A stretch of DNA of 64,000 nucleotides from Xylanibacter ruminicola (GTDB taxonomy: Bacteria > Bacteroidota > Bacteroidia > Bacteroidales > Bacteroidaceae), in contig NZ_FNRF01000002.1 of the NCBI RefSeq assembly GCF_900107775.1, forward strand, positions 1-64,000, written 5' to 3'. Below the pieces are notes generated by a model, which made no database searches, had not been told where the DNA came from, and saw only the letters and a program-made list of their open reading frames with translations. The translations under genes were made by a program, and so were the position numbers. Of the stretch, positions 33,764-41,780 are shown piece after piece (position 1 is the first letter of the stretch; the number at the start of each line of letters is the position of its first letter).

Positions 33764-35032
33764 ATGGCTCAGTTTATAGCATATAGTATAGGGGTTTTCC
33801 TCGCGGTAATCATCCTGCTGGTGATTATCCTGTTGGTGGCTAAGAAGTATCTCAGCCCCAGCGGTAATGTGAATATTACAGTTAACGGAGATAAGGTGCT
33901 GAACGTACCACAGGGCAACAACCTGATGGCTACCCTCAACGAGAATGGCATTTTCCTGCCTTCGGCTTGTGGTGGTAAGGCCAGCTGCGGCCAGTGTAAG
34001 GTTCAGGTACTCGAGGGTGGTGGCGAGATTCTCGACTCAGAGAAGCCTCACTTCACTCGTAAGCAGATTAAGGACCATTGGCGCCTGGGTTGCCAATGTA
34101 AGGTTAAGGGCGACCTGAAGATTCACGTAGATGAGTCGATTCTGGGTGTTAAGGAGTACGAGTGTACCGTTATCTCTAACAAGAACGTGGCTACCTTCAT
34201 CAAGGAGTTCAAGGTGCAGCTGCCTGCTGGCGCTCACATGGACTTCCTGCCTGGTTCTTACGCTCAGATCCGTATTCCTAAGTTTGATTGCATCGACTAC
34301 GATAAGGACTTCGACAAGAGCCTGATTGGCGACGAGTATCTGCCTGCATGGGAGAAGTTCGGTTTGTTCCCACTTAAGTGTAAGAACCCCGAGGACACCA
34401 TCCGTGCTTACTCAATGGCCAACTATCCTGCCGAGGGTGATGTATTCATGCTTACCGTACGTATCGCTACACCTCCATTCAAGGCCGACCGTTCGGGCTT
34501 CATGGATGTAAATCCTGGTATCGCATCAAGTTACATCTTCTCGCTGAAACCTGGCGACAAGGTCATCATGAGTGGCCCTTATGGCGACTTCCACCCACAC
34601 TTCGACTCGAAGAAGGAGATGATTTGGGTTGGTGGTGGTGCCGGTATGGCTCCTCTGCGTGCTCAGATCATGCACATGACCAAGACGTTGCACACTACCG
34701 ATCGCGAGATGCACTATTTCTATGGTGCACGTGCGCTGAACGAGGTGTTCTATCTCGACGACTTCCTGGGATTGGAGAAGGAGTACCCCAACTTCCATTT
34801 CCACCTGGCACTCGACCGTCCAGACCCAGCAGCCGATGCAGCTGGCGTAAAGTACACTCCAGGCTTTGTACATCAGGTAATGCTGAACACCTATCTGAAG
34901 GACCACGAGGCTCCCGAGGATATCGAGTACTACATGTGCGGTCCTGGCCCTATGTCGAAGGCCGTGGTATCTATGCTCGACTCGCTCGGCGTAGATCCCG
35001 AGAGCATTATGTACGATAACTTCGGCGGATAA
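33764..35032 (+). CDS. nqrF: Na+-NQR subunit F (NADH dehydrogenase)
   Basis: A 422-aa electron-entry subunit. It has an N-terminal membrane helix (residues 5-27). A plant-type 2Fe-2S domain has cysteines Cys69, Cys75, Cys78 and Cys110. An FAD-binding domain (SYAQIRIPKF and RAYSMANYPAE) and an NADH-binding domain (IWVGGGAGMAPLRAQI, MCGPGPMSKAV) follow. It accepts electrons from NADH on the cytoplasmic side and is the last gene of the operon, followed by a strong terminator. Confidence 0.97.
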   Translation: MAQFIAYSIGVFLAVIILLVIILLVAKKYLSPSGNVNITVNGDKVLNVPQGNNLMATLNENGIFLPSACGGKASCGQCKVQVLEGGGEILDSEKPHFTRKQIKDHWRLGCQCKVKGDLKIHVDESILGVKEYECTVISNKNVATFIKEFKVQLPAGAHMDFLPGSYAQIRIPKFDCIDYDKDFDKSLIGDEYLPAWEKFGLFPLKCKNPEDTIRAYSMANYPAEGDVFMLTVRIATPPFKADRSGFMDVNPGIASSYIFSLKPGDKVIMSGPYGDFHPHFDSKKEMIWVGGGAGMAPLRAQIMHMTKTLHTTDREMHYFYGARALNEVFYLDDFLGLEKEYPNFHFHLALDRPDPAADAAGVKYTPGFVHQVMLNTYLKDHEAPEDIEYYMCGPGPMSKAVVSMLDSLGVDPESIMYDNFGG

Positions 35033-35063
35033 TCCGTTATCCCCCGCAAATCATAAATAAAAG

Positions 35064-35094
35064 GTGCAGCAACTTCGTGTTACTGCACTTTTTT
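35064..35094 (+). terminator. Terminator of the nqr operon
   Basis: The stem GTGCAGCAAC / GTTACTGCAC with one mismatch and a TTCGT loop is followed by TTTTTT. It shares its outer arm with the hairpin at 36474-36499 beyond the next gene. Confidence 0.85.
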
Positions 35095-35110
35095 ATGCAT
35101 TTCAACCGCT

Positions 35111-35145
35111 GTATTGGATAAAATAGTACGTTTTTTATCCAATAC
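35111..35145. repeat. 13-bp inverted repeat upstream of the DUF4143 ATPase gene
   Basis: GTATTGGATAAAA (35111-35123) and its exact complement TTTTATCCAATAC (35133-35145) are separated by 9 bp. The right arm ends 2 bp before the -33 TTG of the ATPase promoter, a position expected for an operator. It could also form an RNA hairpin after the nqr terminator. Confidence 0.7.
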
Positions 35146-35147
35146 AC

Positions 35148-35178
35148 TTGCAAAATTGAAGAAAATACCATATATTTG
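35148..35178 (+). promoter_or_regulatory. Promoter of the DUF4143 ATPase gene
   Basis: The -7 box is TATATTTG (35171-35178) with TTG (35148-35150) 20 bp upstream, followed by CACCCG. Confidence 0.75.
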
Positions 35179-35202
35179 CACCCGAAATATAATATTGAGA
35201 TG

Positions 35203-36447
35203 ATGAAGACAATTATTCTGAACCAACGAAAAGAACGTGACGAGTTGCTGTCGCGCCCTTATCTTACACGTAGAACTAATCAGGATGAAAACGTGCTACT
35301 GAACAGTCAGCTTATAAAGTTGATTACAGGTCCGCGTCGTGTAGGCAAGTCAACTCAGGCCTTGCTGATGCTGCGTAATAAGAACTTTGCCTATCTGAAT
35401 TTCGATAATCAGCCGCTCCTGGATGCCTGGGATGCTAATCTTGTGATGCGAATGCTTGATGATGTCTATCCTGGCTATGAGTATCTGCTACTCGATGAAG
35501 TACAGAATCTCGACGCTTGGGACTTATGGGTGAGCGAACTCTACAGGATGGGTAAGAATCTGGTCATAACAGGTAGCAACGCCAAGATGCTATCGAGCGA
35601 AATGGCAACGGTGCTTACGGGAAAATATCTCCAAATAGAGATGCTACCCTTCAGTATGGAAGAGTTTTTCGATTGGCACAAACTCAATCTCAATGTAATG
35701 CAGCCGGAACAGCAAGCAGAGGCGAACGCTCTGACAGACGACTATATGCAAAATGGTGGTTATCCGGAAGTGGTAGCTTCGCGCTCATTAGTGCGCAGTT
35801 ACCTCGACACCTTATTCGATTCTATCATTTGGAAGGATGTGGCAAAGCGACACAATGTACGGAACATCACCGACCTTAATAACCTTGCCATGTATTTGGT
35901 TTCCAACTTCTGCAATCCGCTGAGTGCCAACAACCTCTCAGAAGAATTGGGATTATCGAGTGTTAGCACTACCAAGAAATACATGGACTATCTGCACGAA
36001 CCATATTTATTCTACTATCTGTCGCGCTACAACAGCAAACTGAAACTGATGAAGAAGGCCCCACGGAAGGTCTATGTGGTGGATAATGGATTTGTGGCCG
36101 CCAAGGCTTTTGCCGTGAGTGAGAATCTTGGTCGTTTGCTTGAAAATCAGGTTTTTGTAGAACTTATACGTCGCGGATATGATACCGATAAGACCATGTT
36201 CTATTATCGTTCGCGCAACGACAAGGAGGTAGACTTTGTGCTACGCAAAGGCGCAAAGATAGAGCGCCTGGTGCAAGTGTGCTATGATATGAGCAGTTCT
36301 AAAACGGAGAAGCGCGAGATTGACAGCATCGTGGAATGCGCTGGTGAACTGAAGTGCAGCCATCTCACCATTGTCACCCGCGACGAAGAGCGCACCATAG
36401 AGAAAGCCGGCTACACCATAGAAGTGGTTCCCATATCAAGGTTTTGA
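35203..36447 (+). CDS. AAA-family ATPase with DUF4143-type C-terminal domain
   Basis: About 414 aa from ATG 35203 (ATG 35200 is equally possible). The Walker A is GPRRVGKST and Walker B is YLLLDEVQ, with a sensor-like LVITGSNAKML. The middle contains LPFSMEEFF and the C-terminus carries the DUF4143-like part with VYVVDNGFVAAKAF and a nuclease-like segment (FVELIRRGYDTDKTMFYYRSRNDKEVDFVLRKG). Such ATPases are common and often duplicated in Bacteroidales, and their role is unknown. The gene stands alone with its own promoter, an inverted repeat in front, and matching GTGCAGC hairpins on both sides. Confidence 0.85.
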   Translation: MKTIILNQRKERDELLSRPYLTRRTNQDENVLLNSQLIKLITGPRRVGKSTQALLMLRNKNFAYLNFDNQPLLDAWDANLVMRMLDDVYPGYEYLLLDEVQNLDAWDLWVSELYRMGKNLVITGSNAKMLSSEMATVLTGKYLQIEMLPFSMEEFFDWHKLNLNVMQPEQQAEANALTDDYMQNGGYPEVVASRSLVRSYLDTLFDSIIWKDVAKRHNVRNITDLNNLAMYLVSNFCNPLSANNLSEELGLSSVSTTKKYMDYLHEPYLFYYLSRYNSKLKLMKKAPRKVYVVDNGFVAAKAFAVSENLGRLLENQVFVELIRRGYDTDKTMFYYRSRNDKEVDFVLRKGAKIERLVQVCYDMSSSKTEKREIDSIVECAGELKCSHLTIVTRDEERTIEKAGYTIEVVPISRF

Positions 36448-36473
36448 TAAGATAAGAATTCACAATAAAATAA

Positions 36474-36507
36474 GTGCAGCAACCTTGATGGCGCTGCACT
36501 TTTTTTT
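36474..36507. terminator. Bidirectional terminator between ATPase and pflA
   Basis: The stem GTGCAGC / GCTGCAC is followed by eight Ts on the plus strand and a T-rich tract (TTATTTTATT) on the minus strand. Confidence 0.8.
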
Positions 36508-37246
36508 ACTTGGCGCCGAGGATTTCCTTGGCGCGGGCTATTTGCTCGGCGGTGGGCGGAGCTACATCCTTTAAGGTGTAATCTATGCCTAATTGTTCCC
36601 ACTTGAAGGTGCCCAAGGTGTGGTAGGGCAGAACCTCTACCTTCTGCACATTCTGCAGCGTGTCGATGAAGTGGCGCAGCTGTGTGAGCTGGGCCTCGTC
36701 GGTGGTGATGCCGGGCACCAGCACGTGACGAATCCACACGGGCTTGTTGATGTCCGACAGATAGCGGGCGCAATCCAGGATGTGCTCGTTGCTGTGACCT
36801 GTGAGCCAGCGATGCTTCTCGCTGTCGATATGCTTGATGTCGAGCAGCACCAGGTCGGTACTCTGCATCAGGCGCTCGAACTTACCAAAGAAAGGCTCCT
36901 CGCGGGTAAAAGGCTGGGCAGACGTGTCGAGACAGGTGTTGATGCCGCGTCGATGTGCCTCCTCAAACAGGTCGATCAGGAAATCAATCTGCAGCAGCGC
37001 CTCGCCACCGCTCACGGTAATACCGCCATCGGGGCCCCAGTAGCTGCGGTAGCGCTCGGCCTTGTCGAGCAGCTCATCTACGGTAGCTGTGGTACCACAG
37101 GCATCCGAGCCCAGTTTCCATGTGTCGGGATTGTGGCAGTAGCGACAGCGCATGCGGCAACCCTGCATGAAAATCAGAAACCGAATCCCTGGCCCATCAA
37201 CAGAGCCAAAGGATTCGGTAGAGTGTATATAGCCTGTACTACTCAT
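36506..37246 (-). CDS. pflA: Pyruvate formate-lyase activating enzyme
   Basis: A 246-aa radical SAM enzyme that installs the glycyl radical on PFL. The iron-sulfur motif CxxxCxxC is Cys30, Cys34 and Cys37 (GCRMRCRYCHNPD). GGITVSGGEALLQ is the SAM-binding GGE motif, and the C-terminal half has the usual VLPYHTLGTFKWEQLG region. Its start codon overlaps the pflB stop by one base, so both proteins are translated from one mRNA. Confidence 0.96.
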   Translation of the reverse strand: MSSTGYIHSTESFGSVDGPGIRFLIFMQGCRMRCRYCHNPDTWKLGSDACGTTATVDELLDKAERYRSYWGPDGGITVSGGEALLQIDFLIDLFEEAHRRGINTCLDTSAQPFTREEPFFGKFERLMQSTDLVLLDIKHIDSEKHRWLTGHSNEHILDCARYLSDINKPVWIRHVLVPGITTDEAQLTQLRHFIDTLQNVQKVEVLPYHTLGTFKWEQLGIDYTLKDVAPPTAEQIARAKEILGAK

Positions 37247-39492
37247 TACAGACTCTCGTGAGATTGACGTGCAATTACATCCTCCTGCTGCTCGCGAGTC
37301 AGGTCGATGAACTTCACAGCGTAACCCGATACACGGATGGTGAAGTTAGCGTACTCGGGCTTCTCGGGATGCTCCATAGCATCGCGCAGCTTATCTACAC
37401 CAAACACGTTCACATTCAGGTGGTGAGCACCACGGCTGAAGTAACCGTCCATTACGCGAACCAGCGTGTTAGCACGCTCCTCGTCGTTCTGACCCAGGGT
37501 GTTGGGGCTGATGGTCTGAGTGTTAGAGATACCGTCGAGGGCATACTCGTAAGGCAGCTTAGCTACTGAGTTGAGCGATGCCAGCAGGCCGTTCTTCTCG
37601 GCACCATAGCTTGGGTTAGCACCTGGCGACAGAGGAGTACCAGCACGACGGCCATCGGGCAGGTTACCTGTGTACTTACCATAAACCACGTTCGAGGTGA
37701 TGGTGAGGATAGAGCAGGTTGGGGTAGCGTTACGATAGGTAGCGTGCTTGCGAATCTTCTTAACGAAGGTCTTCAGCAGCCATACAGCAATCTCGTCGGC
37801 GCGGTCGTCGTCGTTACCGTAGCGTGGGAAGTCGCCCTCGGCTACATAGTCAACGTTGAATCCCTCCTCATCGCGAATCATTTTTACCTTTGCATACTTA
37901 ACAGCAGAGATAGAGTCGACAACGTGTGAGAAACCTGCGATACCGGTAGCGAATGTACGACGTACGTTGGTATCAATCAGGGCCATCTCGGCAGCCTCGT
38001 AGAAGTACTTATCGTGCATGTAGTGGATGAGGTTCAGGGTGTTTACATATACACCAGCCAGCCAGTCCATAGCCTGGTCGAAGCGTGGAGCCAGCTCCTC
38101 CCATGTCAGGTACTCGTCCTTGATGGGGCGGAAACCAGGAGCAACCTGCTCGCGGGTCTTGGCGTCGACACCACCGTTACATGCATACAGGAAACACTTA
38201 GCCAGGTTGGCACGTGCTCCGAAGAACTGCATCTCCTTACCAGTCTGTGTAGCACTTACACAGCAGCAGATGCTATAATCGTCGCCCCATACAGGACGCA
38301 TCACCTCGTCGTTCTCGTACTGGATCGAGCTGGTCTTAACCGAGATCATAGCAGCGTACTTCTTGAAGTTCTCGGTCAGGCGTGGCGAGTAAAGTACGGT
38401 GAGGTTTGGCTCGGGCGAAGGACCCATGTTCTCCAGGGTGTGCAGGAAACGGTAGTCGTTCTTGGTCACCATGTGGCGTCCGTCCATACCCATACCACCT
38501 ACCTCGAGAGTAGCCCAAACGGGGTCGCCCGAGAACAGCTCGTTGTATGATGGGATACGAGCAAACTTAACCATGCGGAATTTCATTACCAGGTGGTCGA
38601 TGAGCTCCTGAGCCTCGCTCTCGGTCAGGGTTCCCTCCTGCATATCACGCTGGATGTAGATATCCAGGAATGTAGATACGCGACCTACCGACATGGCAGC
38701 ACCGTTCTGAGTCTTGATGGCAGCCAGGTAGCCGAAGTACAGCCACTGTACAGCCTCGCGAGCGTTGTTAGCAGGCTGCGAGATGTCGAAGCCATAAATC
38801 TGAGCCATAGCCTTCATCTCCTTCAGGGCCTTGATCTGCATTGAGATTTCCTCACGCTGACGGATGACGTCGTCGCTCATCACACCGGCACCGCAGTTGC
38901 GCTTGTCGGCCTCCTTCTCGGCAATGATAAAGTCGATACCATACAGAGCCACGCGACGGTAGTCGCCTACGATACGGCCACGGCCATAAGTATCGGGCAG
39001 ACCGGTCAGGATGTGGTTGTGACGTACGTGCTTCATCTCCTCGGTGTAAGCATCAAATACGCCGTCGTTGTGGGTTTTGCAATACTTTGTGAAAATCTCG
39101 TGCAGCTTCTCTGATGGCTTATAACCGTAGTTGGTGCAAGCCTGCTCAGCCATCTTGATGCCGCCAAAAGGCATGAAGGCGCGCTTCAGGGGTTTATCGG
39201 TCTGCAGACCAACTACCTTCTCCAGATCCTTCTTACTCTCGTCGATGTAGCCAGGGCCATAAGCTGTCATGCTCGAAACAATCTCTGTCTCCATGTCGAG
39301 CACACCGCCCTTGGCACGCTCCTCCTTCTGCAGCTCCTGCAGACGGCCCCACAATACGTTTGTGGCATCTGTAGGCTCAGCAAGGAAGCTCTCGTCGCCC
39401 TCGTAAGCTGTGTAGTTGTTCTGAATAAAGTCTCTTAGATTGACCTCTTCGGTCCACTTGGTTCCTTTAAAACCACGCCATTCATTTCGCAT
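37246..39492 (-). CDS. pflB: Formate C-acetyltransferase (pyruvate formate-lyase)
   Basis: A 748-aa glycyl-radical enzyme converting pyruvate and CoA to acetyl-CoA and formate. Catalytic cysteines lie in SICCCVSAT (Cys410/Cys411 by alignment) and the radical glycine is Gly723 in RVSGYAVKF. Length and both motifs match active PFL, not a diol dehydratase. It is inactivated by oxygen, which fits the nearby cytochrome bd scavenging system. The promoter lies upstream with a small palindrome around its -33 element. Together with PFOR (45043-48618) it gives two routes from pyruvate to acetyl-CoA. Confidence 0.97.
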   Translation of the reverse strand: MRNEWRGFKGTKWTEEVNLRDFIQNNYTAYEGDESFLAEPTDATNVLWGRLQELQKEERAKGGVLDMETEIVSSMTAYGPGYIDESKKDLEKVVGLQTDKPLKRAFMPFGGIKMAEQACTNYGYKPSEKLHEIFTKYCKTHNDGVFDAYTEEMKHVRHNHILTGLPDTYGRGRIVGDYRRVALYGIDFIIAEKEADKRNCGAGVMSDDVIRQREEISMQIKALKEMKAMAQIYGFDISQPANNAREAVQWLYFGYLAAIKTQNGAAMSVGRVSTFLDIYIQRDMQEGTLTESEAQELIDHLVMKFRMVKFARIPSYNELFSGDPVWATLEVGGMGMDGRHMVTKNDYRFLHTLENMGPSPEPNLTVLYSPRLTENFKKYAAMISVKTSSIQYENDEVMRPVWGDDYSICCCVSATQTGKEMQFFGARANLAKCFLYACNGGVDAKTREQVAPGFRPIKDEYLTWEELAPRFDQAMDWLAGVYVNTLNLIHYMHDKYFYEAAEMALIDTNVRRTFATGIAGFSHVVDSISAVKYAKVKMIRDEEGFNVDYVAEGDFPRYGNDDDRADEIAVWLLKTFVKKIRKHATYRNATPTCSILTITSNVVYGKYTGNLPDGRRAGTPLSPGANPSYGAEKNGLLASLNSVAKLPYEYALDGISNTQTISPNTLGQNDEERANTLVRVMDGYFSRGAHHLNVNVFGVDKLRDAMEHPEKPEYANFTIRVSGYAVKFIDLTREQQEDVIARQSHESL

Positions 39493-39543
39493 AAATCAAA
39501 TAGTGCTTTTAAAAATTAATACCTATTGCTTGTTTTGCGGGTG

Positions 39544-39575
39544 CAAAGGTACTACTTTTTTGCGAACTACGCAAA
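39544..39575 (-). promoter_or_regulatory. pflB promoter
   Basis: On the minus strand the -7 box is TACCTTTG (39544-39551) continuing into CACCCGC, with TTTG (39572-39575) 20 bp upstream. CTACG (39567-39571) and CGTAG (39582-39586) form a short inverted repeat over the -33 region. Confidence 0.75.
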
Positions 39576-39620
39576 TATTTACGTAGCAATAATTGATTAT
39601 TTTGATTTGGCGCAATTTGT

Positions 39621-41018
39621 TTAGCGTACCAACTTCTTGCCATCTACGATGTAGATGCCGTGTGGCAGCTCGTGGATGGTTTTGGTTGAAAGACGTGTGC
39701 CGTCAAGGGTGTAGATGCCCTTTGGGGTAGCGGTGGTGGCATCGGTATTAGGGGTGCCGATGCTGTTGGTAACCTGCCCGCCCAGTCCGCGAACAAAACC
39801 GGCATAGGCATGCTTGCGATAGTAGTTGATATCCCAGATGCCCACGGGCTCGCCTCTACGCCACATGTATTGCGCGTCGGGTACATCGGTTGGGCACCAC
39901 TGGCAGATGCCCCATTGCTGTTCGGCAGGTATCACGCGCAGGTACTCCTTGATAATCCACTCGTAAAAGTCGGCCATCTTCTGGTGCTCGGCCTCGGTAA
40001 GCTGTGCTGTTTTAATTTTGTTGCCCCATCGGTTGTTGGTGCCGCGCACATAGCCCATGTCCATCTCGCTGATGCGGCACAGCTTGCCGCTGGCTGCCAT
40101 CACCTCGAACATGGTGGTGATGTGCTGCTTAATGCTGTTCAGGGTGTTGTCGTCCTCAAAGCAGCAGATGTGCATCTGGGTGCCTATGCCATCTATGTGG
40201 GTTTCGCCGTCGGCCTCCCATTTCTTAATCCAGTTTACCAGGCTCTTTACCTTTTTGTTGCCGTCCCAGTCGCTCTCCAGGTTGTAGTCGTTGATAAATA
40301 GCTTCACGTCCTTGGGTCCGTACTTGCGGGCCAGTCGGCAGGCCTGGCGCACGTAGTCCAGATCGCCCAGATGGTCCTGCCAGTAAAAGCTGTCGCCACC
40401 CACATCCCATGTGCCGCTCTTGTAGCCCGATGAGTGCTGCAGCACATAGTTGCCTTCGCCGTCGTTACCATCGCCAGCGATAGCCTCGTTCACCAGGTCC
40501 CATGCCTTTACCTTGCCTTCGCAGGCCTCCATCATACCCTTTATCCACTTGTCCATGGCATATACCAGGGTATCGTGGCGCTCCTGCTGGCTCTTACCGT
40601 TTACCAAACTGCGCAACCAGGCGTTGGGCTGCTGCGAGTGCCAGGCCAGGGTGTGGCCGTAAACGTGCAGGCCTGCTTCGGTGGCTGCCTTTACGTAACG
40701 TTTCACGTTATAAAAGTTCATGTTGCCGCTGCCGTCCACGCAACTGCCCATCTTCATGGCGTTGCCCGCCACGGTTTCGGTAAAGTTCTTGTTTACCATA
40801 TTCCTGAATGTGGTGTTGTTAAAATAATCGTTCACGGTAGTACCTATACCCAGTTTAAAGTTGGGGTATTTCTCGTAGTTGATATAATTCTTTAGTGCCT
40901 GAAAATCATCCAGATAGCGGTAGTTGCTATTGTTTGGTTTACCCAGTTCGAATTTCTCCTGCGCTACCACAGCTGTCGATAGGCTGGCAGCAAGCACACA
41001 CATCAGTATTTGTTTCAT
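39621..41018 (-). CDS. Glycoside hydrolase family 10 endo-1,4-beta-xylanase, secreted
   Basis: A 465-aa retaining xylanase with a signal peptide ending VVA/Q (residue 19). The (beta/alpha)8 barrel has the acid/base Glu178 in WDLVNEA and the nucleophile Glu318 in RISEMDMG. GHTLAWHSQ (residues 121-129) is the substrate-binding His region. After the barrel a short C-terminal domain (about residues 425-465) reads GIYTLDGTRLSTKT, then LPHGIYIVDGKKLVR. This resembles the tail of the C10 protease in this window and may be a type IX secretion or anchoring tail. No SusC/D pair or regulator adjoins it. Confidence 0.94.
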   Translation of the reverse strand: MKQILMCVLAASLSTAVVAQEKFELGKPNNSNYRYLDDFQALKNYINYEKYPNFKLGIGTTVNDYFNNTTFRNMVNKNFTETVAGNAMKMGSCVDGSGNMNFYNVKRYVKAATEAGLHVYGHTLAWHSQQPNAWLRSLVNGKSQQERHDTLVYAMDKWIKGMMEACEGKVKAWDLVNEAIAGDGNDGEGNYVLQHSSGYKSGTWDVGGDSFYWQDHLGDLDYVRQACRLARKYGPKDVKLFINDYNLESDWDGNKKVKSLVNWIKKWEADGETHIDGIGTQMHICCFEDDNTLNSIKQHITTMFEVMAASGKLCRISEMDMGYVRGTNNRWGNKIKTAQLTEAEHQKMADFYEWIIKEYLRVIPAEQQWGICQWCPTDVPDAQYMWRRGEPVGIWDINYYRKHAYAGFVRGLGGQVTNSIGTPNTDATTATPKGIYTLDGTRLSTKTIHELPHGIYIVDGKKLVR

Positions 41019-41067
41019 TGTGATATTTACGTTGATAATTAATTAGCTATTGAAATAATTTCGGCTA

Positions 41068-41075
41068 CAAAATTA
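41068..41075 (-). promoter_or_regulatory. Possible -7 box of the GH10 gene
   Basis: TAATTTTG on the minus strand, 49 bp before the start. A -33 TTG at proper spacing is not clear. Confidence 0.45.
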
Positions 41076-41105
41076 CATGTTTTTTTCGAGAAAACATCAT
41101 CAATA

Positions 41106-41142
41106 CACAAAAAAAAGAGGCAAAACTTTTTTGTTTTGTCTC
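41106..41142 (-). terminator. Terminator of the HU-like gene
   Basis: On the minus strand the arms GAGACAAAAC / GTTTTGCCTC (41133-41142 and 41117-41126) include one G-U pair and are followed by eight Ts. Confidence 0.75.
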
Positions 41143-41149
41143 CCGGATA

Positions 41150-41599
41150 TTATTTATCTTTTGATGTTGTATTATAGTATTGTGTTTCGATGGCTTCACA
41201 TCCATCCAAGATGCTGCGATGTATATGCCCATTCTTTTCTGGACCATAGGCGCTATAGCGTTTTCCTTCAGGTGTGTAGTTACATTTAAAACCTGTAATG
41301 TGACGATCGCGCCTAAATTCCTTGGGATCATCTACGCATACACTCTTTACTGAGATCGATAGCTTGCCCATCTCTTTCAGGTCTACGGTATAGACGTTCT
41401 GCATGTAAAACTTCACGGTGTCAAACAGTTCACGTAGCACGAGCCTCACGTCAGAGGCTTTTGCTGTACAATTTTCCTCAATCATCTCTTCGATGTCTTC
41501 CAATGAGATAACACCCTGTTTTACAGTGTGAGCGTAATACTTACCGTAGTTTTTACTACCTTTGATTTTGTTCTGTAATAGTCTGTACTGTATGGCCAT
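41150..41599 (-). CDS. HU-like (HU/IHF-superfamily) DNA-binding protein
   Basis: About 149 aa from the ATG at 41599, chosen because an earlier in-frame start would lie in the -7 box. The N-terminal half (MAIQYRLLQNKIKGSKNYGKYYAHTVKQGVISLEDIEEMIEENC onward) is the Bacteroidota long HU-like domain: helices with LRELFDTVKFYMQNVYTVDLKEMGKLSISVKS forming the dimer core. The C-terminal tail is basic and Gly/Tyr-rich. Such proteins bend or coat DNA, and no specific role is known for this one. The gene sits just downstream of the 22-bp repeat array, which lies upstream of its promoter. Confidence 0.85.
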   Translation of the reverse strand: MAIQYRLLQNKIKGSKNYGKYYAHTVKQGVISLEDIEEMIEENCTAKASDVRLVLRELFDTVKFYMQNVYTVDLKEMGKLSISVKSVCVDDPKEFRRDRHITGFKCNYTPEGKRYSAYGPEKNGHIHRSILDGCEAIETQYYNTTSKDK

Positions 41600-41614
41600 A
41601 ATTCGTTTTTGCTG

Positions 41615-41646
41615 CAAAGATAATACATTTTTAAGCCGATTCCAAA
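41615..41646 (-). promoter_or_regulatory. Promoter of the HU-like gene
   Basis: On the minus strand the -7 box is TATCTTTG (41615-41622) with TTTG (41643-41646) 20 bp upstream. The predicted leader is only about 9 nt. Confidence 0.7.
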
Positions 41647-41660
41647 TTATTTAACTATAA

Positions 41661-41770
41661 ATTCACTGAAATTGCAAAACAAATTCACTGAATTTGTTCA
41701 TCAAATACACTGAATTTGTTCATCAAATACACTGAATTTGATATGCAAATACACTGAATTTGCTTTATAG
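41661..41770 (-). repeat. Five tandem 22-bp units (iteron-like array)
   Basis: Units lie at 41661, 41683, 41705, 41727 and 41749, each 22 bp. The shared plus-strand core is A-T-A/T-CACTGAATTTG. Between cores, TTCATC, ATATG or similar spacers are followed by CAAAT. Each core is bracketed by CAAAT and ATTTG (minus-strand core CAAATTCAGTGTATTTG). The array lies 15 bp upstream of the -33 element of the HU-like gene and begins 11 bp beyond the stop of the Na/Pi-PhoU-wHTH gene. The 22-bp period puts units on one face of the helix (about two turns), as in operator or iteron arrays. Confidence 0.9.
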
Positions 41771-41780
41771 GTCATTATTG

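Noticed and set aside
36474..36507. Terminal repeats of an insertion sequence around the ATPase gene
   Set aside because: The matching arms are short terminator stems with T-runs, there is no transposase, and no target duplication was seen.
41661..41770. Possible CRISPR array
   Set aside because: Units are 22 bp head to tail with no unique spacers, and no cas genes are nearby.
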